Assembly: GCA_013396755.1 (NCBI GenBank)
Contig: VWZF01007822.1
Coordinates: 456,132-520,131 of the forward strand
Length of the DNA stretch: 64,000 bases
Source: Sclerurus mexicanus
Lineage: Eukaryota > Chordata > Aves > Passeriformes > Furnariidae
Direction of reading: 5' to 3'
In this document: piece by piece, positions 10,030-22,068 of the stretch
Numbering within the stretch: the first letter of the stretch is position 1
How the letters are laid out: every line of letters begins with the position of its first letter
Made by a program: the position numbers and the translations under genes
Notes under the pieces: model-generated
What the model was told of the DNA's origin: nothing
Seen by the model: the letters and a program-made list of their open reading frames with translations, nothing else
Databases searched by the model: none

Positions 10030-13000
10030 CAGATTTCCTGCACGGGAATCAATAATAACACTCACTCCAGTGGTCCAAATAATAAGCAAATTCTCCTGTG
10101 AGGAATTTTGGTTTTCAAATCTAAAATCTCCCTATTTTAGGCTGAAGTTTACACAAAGACCTTGTTTCTCCACCTGCCTTAGGCTTTTGCATTGCAGCAC
10201 TCAGAGCTGGCTCTGAGCTGCAATAGTTTGAATCCAGGGTGAGTCTCCTCAGATCGCATAAGGTGTTTGGGTCATGCCGTTTTGGACACTGCACCATCTG
10301 GAACTTTTGACATTCATGTTCATTCCTCACAGGAACCATGAACTCCCTGTTTGATCTCAGGGAATTCACATGATACTTCTGTGACTCACCTTGTCATCCT
10401 GCTTAACTATTTGTAGCATAAACCCATGGGATCAGAAACATCCCTTCCTATGAGTATGTAACATTTTGTGTTACACTGTATCTGCAATAATGCTGACCTG
10501 CCCTCTGCTAAAGTTAGTATCATGCAAATAACAAGGGCAGAAGAATACATTTACTACTTTCTTTTTTAACTACTTTTGTACCTCAGCTCTTATTTCCTCA
10601 ATCCCTTCCCACAACATTATCCTTCAATTTCTTCCTGCAAGACAGTAATGTGCCTGAGTCTGTAATGCATTATCTTCTCATAAAGCGTTATGTAATATTT
10701 TATATGCAGGATGCTGTATGAAAATAAATTGCATTACTGCACTGTATTAGGAAACTTTATCACAGACAGAAGGCATATTGCATCCTGTTTTTCTTGGAGT
10801 TGAAGCAATGAAATGGTATTAGGGATGGATGTACACACTGGACACTTGGGCGAGGGAGCCCTGGGATATTTGCCAATTAAGTTGCTAAATTTCCATCATT
10901 AATTAATATTCTGATGAATTCAGTGTAGAACAAGATTTTTTTTTTTCTGTCTGGGTTGTTGTTTTTTCTTCTCAGGCCTGAGTTGTGTTACACCAAAACA
11001 CAAGGCAGTGTAGTTCTACTGCAAGGTCAAATACATAGGTTGGTGATCATGTCTTGACTGCCCATAGCTTACCTCACAGTAGTCCCAACATGTCTTCTAT
11101 TTCAGCCTTTTACTTTACCTCCAATTAGTTCAAATACATTAGTTGTTTGTAAGTAATGGCCCCACACTTTTTAAACAAAGAAAACAAGGCTTGAGGTTTT
11201 ACTCAGCTGCTCCTAAGATGGGGTAGCTTGCACCAGCCAGTTTTATGAATGACTGACAGAAACCAGCCAAACGCCTTAGACAAACATCTGCATGTGGGTA
11301 GAGCACAAGACTTGGTGCGACAAAAAATAATGAAAACATTTTCTGAATTTGATCATATGTAATACTGCATCATTAAAAAGCCCAAATCAATGACAGTCAG
11401 TGCGATTTAAGAGTTCCTACAGCTGAGGTAAGGCCTAAATGCCATACATCTCCCTGCCCTTATGCCCATGTGAACACAGCATTGACATTCTTCAAATGTT
11501 TCTCTTTCAGACACGATGAATGGCCATTCATAAATGAGTCTTGACCAGTTGTGCTGACTTTATTGAACATTCAGATCTCCTATAACTATACTAGCCTCTC
11601 ACTATGATTCAGGTGGCTCATAAATACTGTCCCTTCCCTCACTGTTTGCTCTTACAAATGCCAAAATGACTGAACAGGCTCAGGATGAAGTGAGTGCTGG
11701 AGTCTGGAGAGGGTAAAACTAGATCAGAGACTTCACTGGTGTACAGGGAAAAAGCTCTGCCTGGGCCAGTGCAGTTTCTTCAGCCCTAGTGATTGCCCCT
11801 AGGTATGTCTTTTTGTCAGAGCACACTTGCTTGGTGAAACTAATGAATTTCTAAATTAAGTGTTCTGTATTTGTTACACCGTGATGATTTCTGAGCATTG
11901 ACTTGGTACCTGTTTAACAGTGATGTGGTCTAAATGGAACTGGCAGTTTACTTCTGGGTCTGAAAATGCTTTAAATTTATTTGTTGTTGGGCTGATATTT
12001 GTTAGTCTGCTGAGAATATAGGGAGACTTTAGGTCAATTTTTAACTCTTTCACATGTGAGTCTAACTGTTGCTTGTTTATGGGCTGGTTCTTTTTTGGGC
12101 AAGCGTGGGAACTGAGTTTTTTCTGCAGGTGCAAAGTAAGTACAAATAACGTGTAAACAGATGGTCCAACATCCTTTTCCCCATCTTTGTCTGACATTTT
12201 CAGACATCCATTCTTCCTAAACAAGTTAGGGAAATGTTTTATGTCTTGAAAATAACTCACATACTCAACACATACACATAAAGCACTAATAGATTAAAAT
12301 AGCAAAAGAAAAATCCAACTTCATTGAACTTTTGAAACTCTGTTTCTGAAAGCATTATGTGAAACCTTTTGTAAATGAAGATCCACTCCTAATCTGAGAG
12401 ATTGTATTTTTTCATTCATATTTTTTCATTTTTGCCTGTCTATTTATCTACCATCTATATTGATTATATATGCATACACATATTTATATATTTTTTATTT
12501 CTCTGGTTTTCTGCTTTTATATTTTTATATATTTATATTTCAGAGGTACTAAAAGACCCTAAACCAACTGAATTCTGGAGTCCAGGGCAACTGATCAACT
12601 GGCTTTAGTCTAAACACCTTTCTTAGTCTACTCTTTTCAATGTTTTGTTTTTTTTTTCCTATTCCTTCTGTTCAACTATCATTATTCAGCTATAGTTTTT
12701 ATGGCAAGTTATGTGGTCCTCCTTTCATCCAATTCAGCAAAATCTGGATATACATCTAGAATAAGATTTCCTTTTCTTTTCCTTGGTTTGTTTGCATTCC
12801 GCTTCCAGCTGTGGACTGGGGTCAGGACACCATCAGCAGCTGGACTAGTGTTGAGCTAGTGGCATGCTTAGGGCAGAGGTACATTCACTGTGAAGCACTA
12901 GGAATTACCATTTTAGGAAAATTATTCCTGAAAAGATGTATTCAGATGCTTTTGCCCTCACTAAGAAATCTCATTCTGTCTTTTTAATCCCAATACTTTC

Positions 13001-14370
13001 CTACTAGATCTGAAATGGGTGTGACAGTTTCCTGGGATTACAGGTTTTTTTCTACAATGTTAAAGAGCTTCTTGCACTAGTTCCCTGGTGACTTCAACAG
13101 TATTTTCTATCCCTGACTTTGGGGAAACTTTATGGCATGTAAGACAGGATAGCAGTCTCTCACAGATGCTGAAGTATTGCAGTGAGTGTTGATGGACAGA
13201 ATCAAACCTTGTGCCCAGAGAAGAAAACATTCCATGTTTGAATGAATACAGCAGGAAGATTTTCTTTGAACTTTTTTGTTCATCATCACATCTGGGTTCC
13301 TCAAATTCCTTCCTTTAACATGAGTCAGAGCTTGTTTGTTTTCAGTATATACACATATATTCATTTATTCATTCAGGTTTATATGAAAAAAATGCATGCT
13401 ATAATTTTTCACTGCTGCAGGAACATAAACCACTAATGATGGTGCTGCTCCTGCTTCTTTTCTGCTGTAAACTGCAGTTTTAAGAGCTTCTTACTGGGTG
13501 TAGTGACTTAGTAAGAAAATTAGTTTTTCCAAACAGCATTTCTATTAATAAACTTTGATTTAGGAAACTCTTCAGTGTCTACTGTTGTGCACTGTGAGAA
13601 TATTACAGACTTTGTGACAAACTGAAAAAAAAAAGTCTTTATGAAAAATAAAAAAAATACAAATAGATCTATTTTGTCACACTTTTTTAAGGATGGGCTT
13701 TTGTTTTTGTCAGAGTACATATATTTTTGCTTGAGTCACAAACAGTTAGAGAACCAAGTGTTTGATATTTGTGCTATTTCATGAAAACATTATGTCATGA
13801 GAATTTTATTATTGCCTTTGTCCTTCATTTCATTCAGAGGAAGGAAAAACATTCTCAAGGGATTTTGAAGCTAGGGCAGTGAAGTAGTTCTGCAGTGGCA
13901 TATAGGTAAGTCTGCACTGAAAACAGGTCTAAGTAGGACATTTTTCTAGATATCAAAAATTGTGAATGAACGAATGTCTGAAAAAAGGTCTTACATCCCT
14001 TCAAAGATGGAGAATGTAGCTTTGCAGTCATTTTACAATGAAATAACCGTGGACTGCTTTGCAAAGGGGTGTTCCTGCCCCCATCTCTGCTCCTGGCCCT
14101 TTTGTCCGTAAGTGATGACTGTGCAGAAAGTATGGATCCAGCCAAAAAGCAGTCTGTTCTTTTCATTCTTCTTTTTAATGAGGTTTATTAGATTTGCTTA
14201 AATCTCTTGTAAAAACCCATTTCCTCATGTGAACAGCTGACATGAGCACATTTCCTAGGGACAAGGGTTTCAGGAGTTCCTCTGCAACTACAGTGGCAGA
14301 CTTGTCCTGCTGTGAAAGGGGATTTGAAGCTGCAACCCTGCCTAGAAAGCTCAGGTTGCCAATAGATATT
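10030..14370. other. Unique AT-rich sequence, no gene seen
   Basis: No coding exon or RNA gene is recognised. The longest open frame (11874-12260, minus, about 128 codons) has no recognisable domain. A strongly AT-rich low-complexity stretch lies at 12405-12541. Short homopolymer T and A runs occur near 10937, 12643 and 13624. Confidence 0.5.
12405..12541. repeat. AT-rich low-complexity region
   Basis: This is T-rich sequence with many TATTTATATATTTT-like words and only scattered C and G. It is seen directly and no function is inferred. Confidence 0.75.
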
Positions 14371-14420
14371 ATGTATGTGTGTGTATGTGTGCATATACAT
14401 ATATATATATGTAGATATAA
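14369..14420. repeat. (TATG)n/(TG)n/(AT)n compound microsatellite
   Basis: Alternating purine-pyrimidine sequence runs TATGTATGTGTGTG, then GCATATACATATATATATATG. It directly abuts the CR1 tail that follows, as is common at the 3' ends of retroelements, although the strand relation here may be chance. Confidence 0.85.
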
Positions 14421-14528
14421 ATCATAGAATACCCTAATTTGGAAGGTACTCACAAGAATCATAACATCCAACCCCTGGCCCTTCACAGGACAACCCAAAA
14501 ATCACACCATGTGTCTGAGAGCATTCCT
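14421..14528 (-). mobile_element. CR1 LINE 3' end, truncated
   Basis: The plus strand starts at ATCATAGAAT and continues with TTGGAAGGTACTCACAAGAA. Then come CCAACCCCTGGCCCTTCACA and ACACCATGTGTCTGAGAGCA. Each block has a counterpart in the same order in the longer CR1 at 52442-53000. The element is on the minus strand, 5'-truncated after about 108 bp, and non-coding. Confidence 0.85.
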
Positions 14529-15464
14529 TCTGATGGCACTGATGAAGATTCTGCTGCCCTGAGAGTGACTGAGGAGCAGTGACAGTCAGATCTGCAACAA
14601 TCAGAAATAAGTGGAAAGGAAGTGCATTATTTCCTCTTGAAATTGGTAGAACCTGGCTACCTCTTCTTACTTTTTATTTACCATGAAATAAACCCCACCA
14701 AACTAGGTGGGTTGTTGTTTTTTTTTTTCATTTTTAGCAATTTTATTCCATTATTTATGCCAGCAGTCAGGTTTTGCACTTTGTTACAGCTGTGAAAACC
14801 TGATATAATTCTAGATTTTCCTGTACAACTACTCTGTCAGAATTGAGCTCTTGATATCTGACATGAACTGTCTACTTCCTATCTTGTCTATTACATCAGA
14901 TATCATCCAAATTTGATAGTGAATCATGCTGTAGTTAAAGGTGTAAAATACATTTCTGTAATAACCAGAGCAGCTAAGAGAAGGGTATGTTCAGGAAATA
15001 AAAATAATCTTTTTTATGGCCTGCTTGCACCCATTCTGAAATATACATCACTGACAGACAAAAGACATCTTTTATCAATTGAAGACAGGAAAAGAAAATC
15101 TGCAGGCTGGTGAAAAAGGAATTTGTGTTCATGTGAGTCAGATTAAAGCAATGTGGGCAGTGTGGGACAAGCCTTTAGTGGATTCCAGCTAGGACCCCTG
15201 GGATCTGTGAGCTGTGAAGCTCATACAATGAGCCTTGAGACTCCAGGAGCAGTCTGCAGGCAGCGTGTTGGGAGGGTCTCTCTATAGTCTGGTTTTGACT
15301 TCAGAAATGAAAATTTGGCCTTTTCATGTTTGTAATACTCATTAAGATGGTGAATGAATAACATGTGACCTGGTTTTCAAGAAAATATGTGGGTTCTGTT
15401 CTATCTGTCAAGGTCTCTGTGTAATCTAAGCACAGAGCTTATTTAGCAATTCTGCTTCTGACAT
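14529..15464. other. Unique sequence, no gene seen
   Basis: No open frame longer than about 66 codons and no recognised repeat. A short T-run lies near 14718-14729. Confidence 0.5.
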
Positions 15465-15645
15465 GCTTTGTGGCTTTTGGAACTTCACTTGTCTTTATCT
15501 TCCTCATAAAGAAGCTTATTCATCTGTAAAATGAGGATAATAATATTTCCCTACCTAAAGAGTGTTGAGAGGCTTATTTTGCTAATGTTTGTGAAGTGTT
15601 TTGAGATCCTTGTATTGAAAGCTCTATAAAAATGCAAAGTATCAC
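15465..15645 (+). mobile_element. MIR-like SINE (amniote type), 3' portion
   Basis: The order of blocks matches the 3' half of an amniote MIR element. TTTGTGGCTTTTGGAACTTC resembles the 'gtgaccttgggcaagtcac' region. CATCTGTAAAATGAGGATAA is followed by TAATATTTCCCTACCT. GCTAATGTTTGTGAAGTGTT, TTGAGATCCTTGTATTGAAA and GCTCTATAAAAATGCAAAGT form the sauropsid-style MIR tail. The tRNA-like head is not visible, so this is a partial copy. It is non-coding and derived from an RNA polymerase III transcript mobilised by an L2-type LINE (family knowledge). Confidence 0.8.
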
Positions 15646-15659
15646 TTAATCCCCTGGGC

Positions 15660-16095
15660 CTGCTATCATTTAAATATGTCGGTTATTGTTTTCCACTATT
15701 TATCTTTTTCCTTTCTGTTATGTTTAATACAATACCGTTATTGCTGTTTTGCTACAATATGAATGTGACACAGGAATTAATCTTCCTCTACCAAATATTA
15801 TTTACATGTAGCAATACAAGGCTGGCAAATAGGATTTACCTGGCAACTGAATGGTGACATAATTGCAATCAATTGCAAAGCAATAGCATCTGATAACGCA
15901 ATATTAACAAATCTTATCGCTGCATATCTTGTGTCCAGATTGGCTGTACAAGTTCTGGTGGCAAGCTTACAGCCTTTAATGTAATGGAAAGTTATTAGGA
16001 AATATACAAATGTTCTACACATATAAATGTGATTTGCTAAAAGCCTCAACCAACGCAGAATAAAAGTTCTTCCTTTTAAACTCTAATTGGAAGTT
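15660..16095. other. Candidate conserved non-coding element
   Basis: This AT-rich block has no open frame and no repeat signature, yet it holds at least five CpG dinucleotides and dense homeobox/POU- and C/EBP-like words. Examples are ATTGCAATCAATTGCAAAGC near 15864-15883 and TGATAACGCAATATTAAC near 15891. Such composition is typical of slowly evolving vertebrate enhancers. The call is inference from composition only, and no conservation data were available. Confidence 0.3.
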
Positions 16096-16806
16096 AACCT
16101 TTAGCTTACAAATCCCAGTAAAGGAAATGGCTTTTCTAATCTTATTTGCTCTTTATGGTTTTACAACATTACGTTGTTATTTCTGAATTATTTTTTATTT
16201 TTTATATAGTTGACATTAAGAAAACCAACATGCCACACATGATGAGTGATAATTTAAACATTTAGAAATTGTCTTAAAAGGCAGACAAATGGTTTGCTTA
16301 GTCCAATATCCTGTTACTAACAATAGCCATTAACAGATCTGCTGAAAGGTTTATATCACTAATATTTTCTGTAATTTTTAACATAAAAAAGGATTGTTAT
16401 GACCCTAGTATAACTGTATGAAGAGCTGTTGCAAATGTGTGATAATAACAACTCTGAAAATGCCTGATCTTTGCTAGATGCTGTGATAAAAAAAGGATTT
16501 ACTTCTAATATTCTAAAGTTGTAGTCTACCATTGTAATTGAATAGTCCTGTATTACTGGCAGAGGGGAGAACCTGTTTGACAGTGTTGTCTTTTCTACTA
16601 CGTTGCATATTTCTCTATGACTCCTCTCACAATCCAGAGCTGAATACTTACTGCTCTTTATTCTTTCTGCTTGTTCCAGCATTTTCTGTTGGCACTACCA
16701 TCTCTGAGAGCACCTCATCATTACTGTCTGAAAGAGTAGGCCTATTATGTCCAGGCATCCTTTGGAGTAAAAGGAGGTCAGTGCCAAGAATTCACTTAGG
16801 TTCTTT

Positions 16807-16847
<41 letters not shown>

Positions 16848-18839
16848 TAGTCCTTAATTGCTCTTCAACTCCTTCATATCTTCATGGTTTATCCTTAAAA
16901 AAATATGTATTTAGATTATTGCTTCTAATTTTTTCTCTAAGTCCTTTGCTTTTTAAATTATTTCATAATTTTTACACCATAATTTGGTTGCCCTTTTTTA
17001 GGAGTCTATCCAAGAAGGTCACTGGGAATGTGTTTCCATTCTCTGAATTGGATTCCATTCTCTGTTATTTCTTGGGTTCAGGAATCTTCTTGCTCTTCTA
17101 CCCATATTAGATTTCTTTCTTCTCTTATTTGTTGGTTTCAAGATTACAGGGTTTTGTTCTGTGTTCAGTCCAGTTCAGCATTGGAATTCTGCAATAATTC
17201 AAAAGGACATAAAGACTTAAATCAGAAAAACAGTCAAATATATTTAAACTCCATCAACTTAATGCATGTCAGTGATTTGCTAAATTAGTCCTAATTGCAA
17301 GCAATAAGCAAGTTCTAAATGGAAACAATAACATTTCTGTGACAGCACTTTCTTGGAGATGGAGGATTTGACTTGGATGGGGTATTGCCTTTCCTCCTAT
17401 TCTCTCTGGATTCCCTTATTTTATGTTTCTTTATGCTCTGTCTTAAGCACTGGCTGTGATTAGTACACCTCTGAAGCAACTATTCAATGACAGATCAGAT
17501 AGTAGGCTCTAAGATGCTGATTTGTTGAGAAGTTTGACATTCCAATAATCAATAGATTATCATCAAATATCTAATACAGGAAAAGAATAAAAATTTTTAA
17601 AAAATGTTTAAAAAATAATAAAAAAGCCCAGAAATAAGGTTATCTCAAATTTTATAGATATTATCCAATAATACTTTTTCCTCACAAATATTTCAATATT
17701 TTTTTGTTTACAATCAATTTGTATTTAGACTTTTCCCCCTAATTTCCCTAAGAATTTTGCTAATAATTCTTAGCTTCATGCTCACAATAATAAAACTGAC
17801 AAATGTGGAGTGGTAAGGCTTGGATATTTTCAAGATCAATTCTCAAGACTGCCCATGGTTAAGCAGAGAAAGATCCCAACCTCTTTGTGAAGGAAGCAGG
17901 GACAGTTGTCTTACCATGCCAATTTGTCCTTTGTTTTCTCTTCCTGAATTTGCCACGAGTTTGTTGAGCAAATTTTCTTTTGTCTTGTTAGTCTTTTCTT
18001 CCTTGTTCTTCCCTTTTCTTCATTCACACTGTACTTATGTAAAAGCTGTTCCTATAACTCTCCACAGTGGAGATGTTCCTAGCTTAACTTGCTGGAAACA
18101 AGGTCAGCGTTTAGCCAAACATGTCAAACCAACTACATGTAACACAGACTTGATTTACCCTTATGCAAATGAGGCTTGATTTTGTTTTTCTATTTACGCT
18201 AACTGAATGAGACTATGCCAGTTTACAAAAACTGAAGATCTGACCCTTACTGTTCCATGCATTACCTGTTATGTATCATATGTGTGAGGGCAAGGAGGCA
18301 AATGACTGTCTGATCATGAAGATTCTCCATGATGTTATTATGGAACACAGATGGACCCATTAGTTATTAAGGTAATCATAATATAATTGTACACAGAAAA
18401 GCCAAAGTACCTGCAGTTAATACTATGAATTATATTTAATCCCCCTGTCTTTTAACAAACCCAAGACCTGAGAACAGCTAATAACACAGACCTGGTAAAA
18501 GACATTGATTATGTGAACAATGACAGAAAAATCAGACCTGGTTGATGGGCATAACATTTGAACTATCAGTATTGTGTTGGTAGGATTGTGATGAATAACA
18601 TCTATCCATAGGATCTTGTATAAAATGAGCTTACAGGTCATTTCTCTCCTCCAGGACCTTCCTGTACTTTCCTTCTAAGGACCCATGGTCATGTTCTTGA
18701 CAATTAATGAATGGATCTCTGTAAATCAAGCCTTGTGACAAAACTGTATTTAAAGGACTGGAAAAATGATATGCCATTTACAGTCAAGGGTAAGAATTTC
18801 TGAAACTTTAACCTGATAGGTGAACCTCATATTTATTTT
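16096..18839. other. Unique AT-rich sequence, no gene seen
   Basis: The longest open frame in the window (16538-17110, plus, 190 codons) lies here. It runs straight through the (TA)n repeat at 16807-16850 and is rich in Phe, Leu and Ser from T-rich DNA, so it is not taken as a gene. AT-rich runs such as 17581-17625 are also present. Confidence 0.5.
16807..16850. repeat. (TA)n microsatellite
   Basis: CATACATACA passes into more than ten TA dinucleotides and then GTATATATTA. It is seen directly. Confidence 0.9.
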
Positions 18840-18920
18840 GCCACTGACTGACTGCTTGATTTCAGGCAAATAATTTAATTTCTCTCCAGTTTCTGCATCC
18901 ATTTCATAGGACATATACTG
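18840..18920 (+). mobile_element. MIR-like SINE fragment
   Basis: GCCACTGACTGACTGCTTGA, then TTTCAGGCAAATAATTTAAT and TTCTCTCCAGTTTCTGCATC, follow the MIR central-to-3' order: gtgacctTGGGCAAgtcac, then ttaaTTTCTCTGTGCCTCAGTTT. The copy is short and diverged and ends before the typical GTAAAATG block. An alternative is chance similarity in AT-rich DNA, but the ordered match over about 70 bp makes that less likely. Confidence 0.5.
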
Positions 18921-21900
18921 TTACATCAGAGTTGGCAAATTTTCCTTACTAAATGAGCTGATAAAATCCTCACCTCACTAAGAACTGCAAGATGAGGGAA
19001 GGAAGAGCTTGGAGGGAAAATCACAAAAAGGTGATTACAAAAGTTTGCTGTAGTTTTCACTGCTCTTAGTCTGTGCGGTGTGAATATGAATAAGAATCCC
19101 AGAGCACCCCTGAAATTTCAGCAGCAACACAGCCTGCCAGAGTCATTGTGTCACAGACATGAGTGCTGGAAAGCCACCTGGGGATCAGATCTGATCACAC
19201 CTTTGGGGTACTCCTCTGATAGAAGATCATCCTTGGAATTTATTCACTAGTGCTGAGAGTTCTCTGAGGTGCTCAACTACTATTACTGCAAGGAAAACTA
19301 AGGAATATTTCCATCCTTGGGTGGAAGCTCACAGTATTTTTTTTTTTCTAAAATGGACAAAGAAAGCCCATTCTTTTCAAACTGAAATCAGTAGTACCCA
19401 AGGGGTTTCCTTGATTTGCAAGATGAAATTGAGTCTGAAGATTTAAATATCAAGTATTTTTTATGGGCATTTACACTTAGGGAGACAAAATTTGAGATGA
19501 TGGCTGTGGCTTGACATCAGAATTAACGACTGTGCAATATTCAATAACTATGGAATTTTTTTTCCATCAGCTGTGTCAAATAAAATATTATAAGAAGAAA
19601 ATCAAAGATCACCATCACATGAAAGTATGATGGTAGTACACCTTGAAAAAGGTCAAATGAAGGATACTTTTTAATAATTTTTATTATAAATCTATCGCTC
19701 CTATTGAAAAATTACTATGTAGAAAGAACAACTGTAGTGCTCAGCACCAAGGAACTGCTTCTGTACTGTATAGATGATCATGTTTTTTTCATATTAGGTT
19801 TATTCCATGGGGGCTATATTTTTTCAGTAATCACAAGCAAAAAGAAGCAGAATTAAGGAAGTTAATGGAGTGCTTACACTTACATAACTTTTCTCTCTTA
19901 CATAATGTTCACAGGCCAGACCCAGAGACATCGTCAAAAGTTTCCACACAGTGATACTGACTTGGAAAAGTCAGAATTCAGAATCCACTGCAAACAGCAG
20001 ATTTGGTAGAGATTTTGTATCATGTGACTACTGACTTCAGCTGCAAATCCATGATTCTTCCTTCAAAACAGATGCCATAAATAGGAAATGGTGCAATTGG
20101 AAAAGCAGCTTGCATCAGAGTAGAATACACATCAGAGTTCTCATTCCTTCTCTTCCACCAGCATTGATCCACTGCTGTGACAGACTAGCACGTCTTTATA
20201 TTGAATTAACATTTTGCAGTGAATTCATCTATAGCTGCTGCTCTATGCAGGGAAGATTCTTGAAGCCTAATTGAAGGTCAGCACTAAGAAGGAATGAAAA
20301 GGGCTTTTGACCGCCTCTCACTTGCTGGCCCACTCCTGTAGAATAATATTCTTTCTATGCAGATGCTAATAGGGAGTATAGGAAGGGTTTAGGAAAGATC
20401 CGGGCAGAAGTCACTGCCCCTGTGAGTGCAAGAGCAGAGGACAAAAGTAATTCAAGAGCAGGGTGATGTGCTGCATAAGGAGACACCAATGAATAAGGGG
20501 AACTTGCTGGAGGATTCACCTGGCCTGAAAAATTAGGTTTTCTTGATATCACAATAAGGGTAAGATAAGACATTAGGAACACTTGTATTCAAAAATCTGT
20601 CTTGAATCCAGGCAGCCTCAAATCAATTTAGAAATGCCACTAAGGCTCTTTTCCATGTTTTTATGTCACCTTGTGACCAAGAAACCATGGTTTCAAAACA
20701 AATCTTGGGAGTTTGGGAAGTATCCACTTAAATCAGGGGGTTTCTAATATGTCTGTGAGACTGTGCTATGTGTTTCAGAGAAGGAAAGAAGAATGTTCAG
20801 CAACAATGCAGGCTGTGAGGCTGAATGAGGAGGCTAAGCAGAAGTGTTACTTCTGTAACTGAAAGTCTGTAAATGGGAATGTGGTCCAGATTCTCCAGTT
20901 TTGAAAGGAATAGTTGAACACATAATTTAGAGACAGACATTGTTTTGATATGAAGAGTATTTGTTGGTAACATACCTTATTGTTTTGCATTGACTGACCA
21001 CATATTCATTATTGGTTCCAAGAAAGCAATTTTCTTATCTGACCCTTTGGGATATTTGAATAAATTGTAGAGAAAAAGAAGTTGCAGCTAGCACTGAATT
21101 TCTCAGAAGAGATAAAACTGAGTTACTTTTGTTGTAAATTTAATTCTCACAGCAGCACTCCCACTAGCCTAATCATAGTTCAGCATATTGGGAATTCTCT
21201 CTCTTAATCACCCATTCTTTCTCTGGCTTTGGCTTTTGGGTAATATTTTTGTTATGTGCCTACAATGTATAATAGTGTATGACCATAAATCCTACACTGA
21301 AGTTATACACAAGCCCCTAAATCACTCAGTGCTTGGAAAATGTTTTCGCTTCAGCCATTTTTCCAGGGTTGAAAGTATATCCCTCTTTTGCCTTTGTTGC
21401 AAAGGGTTTGACTTACTCAAGCACTCGGATAGAAAGTAAAAAAAAAAAAAACACTTCTAGGGAAATCTTTCTGTTACAGGTCATCACTCTTACATGGAGA
21501 AACATTACAGTCAGTGTCTGTCTGCCTTATTTGCTGCATCTACTACTTCTCATAAAGTACTTTGCAGCAAAAGAACATTTTATCACTCAGGGTTAAGCAT
21601 CACATATTGAGCCATTTCAATCACAATACTGCTCAGTACAGTATTGTGTTATAGGATGATGCTATCCATTTCTATATGTATTCAGTACTTTATAACACCC
21701 TTCAGCACAGTATCCCTAGGTTGCTTATCCACATGACAGATTACCCATGCCATGAGTGCAGAAGCACCCAGGGTAGATCTGTGTAGGCATGCACTCATGT
21801 AGCTATGCTTGGGCATGCCTTAGCTCTGAGTTAGTTCAGGAATCCTTGCAATTCATGGTCCACACCATCACAGACTTCCTGTGACTCCGTCCTCTCACTG

Positions 21901-22004
21901 TACAGTTGTTGCATCACCAGGATTCAAATATCCATATTTTCACTTTCTCTGGGTTATTCCACTTCTCTGTTATCTTTGTTAATTGAGCTCTGGCTGCACA
22001 TTTA
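18921..22004. other. Unique sequence, no gene seen
   Basis: No exon or mobile element is recognised. Open frames do not exceed about 90 codons. Contents worth noting are a T-run at 19338-19349 and a 10-bp-arm inverted repeat at 21622-21648. Confidence 0.5.
21622..21648. repeat. Perfect inverted repeat, 10-bp arms, 7-nt loop
   Basis: CACAATACTG (21622-21631) and CAGTATTGTG (21639-21648) are exact reverse complements around the loop CTCAGTA. It is too short for a miRNA precursor, and the flanks do not extend the pairing. Confidence 0.85.
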
Positions 22005-22068
22005 TTTTGCAAATGGTGAACTGAAGACCAGAGAGGTGAAACGAATTGCCCAAGGACACATAGGAATT
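22005..22068 (-). mobile_element. MIR-like SINE fragment
   Basis: On the plus strand, TTGCAAATGGTGAACTGAAG, then ACCAGAGAGGTGAAACGAAT and TGCCCAAGGACACATAGG, is the reverse complement of the best-conserved part of MIR (compare 'atggggaaactgaggcacagagaggttaagt' and 'gacttgcccaaggtcacacag'). The copy is on the minus strand and partial. It is one of the clearest ancient SINE matches in the window. Confidence 0.75.

Noticed and set aside
16807..16850. (TA)n as a replication origin or special structure
   Set aside because: It is an ordinary microsatellite with no supporting context.
16538..17110. Longest open frame (190 codons, plus)
   Set aside because: It runs through the (TA)n microsatellite and T-rich DNA. 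The product is a Phe/Leu/Ser-rich string with repeated Tyr-Ile from the repeat and has no domain.
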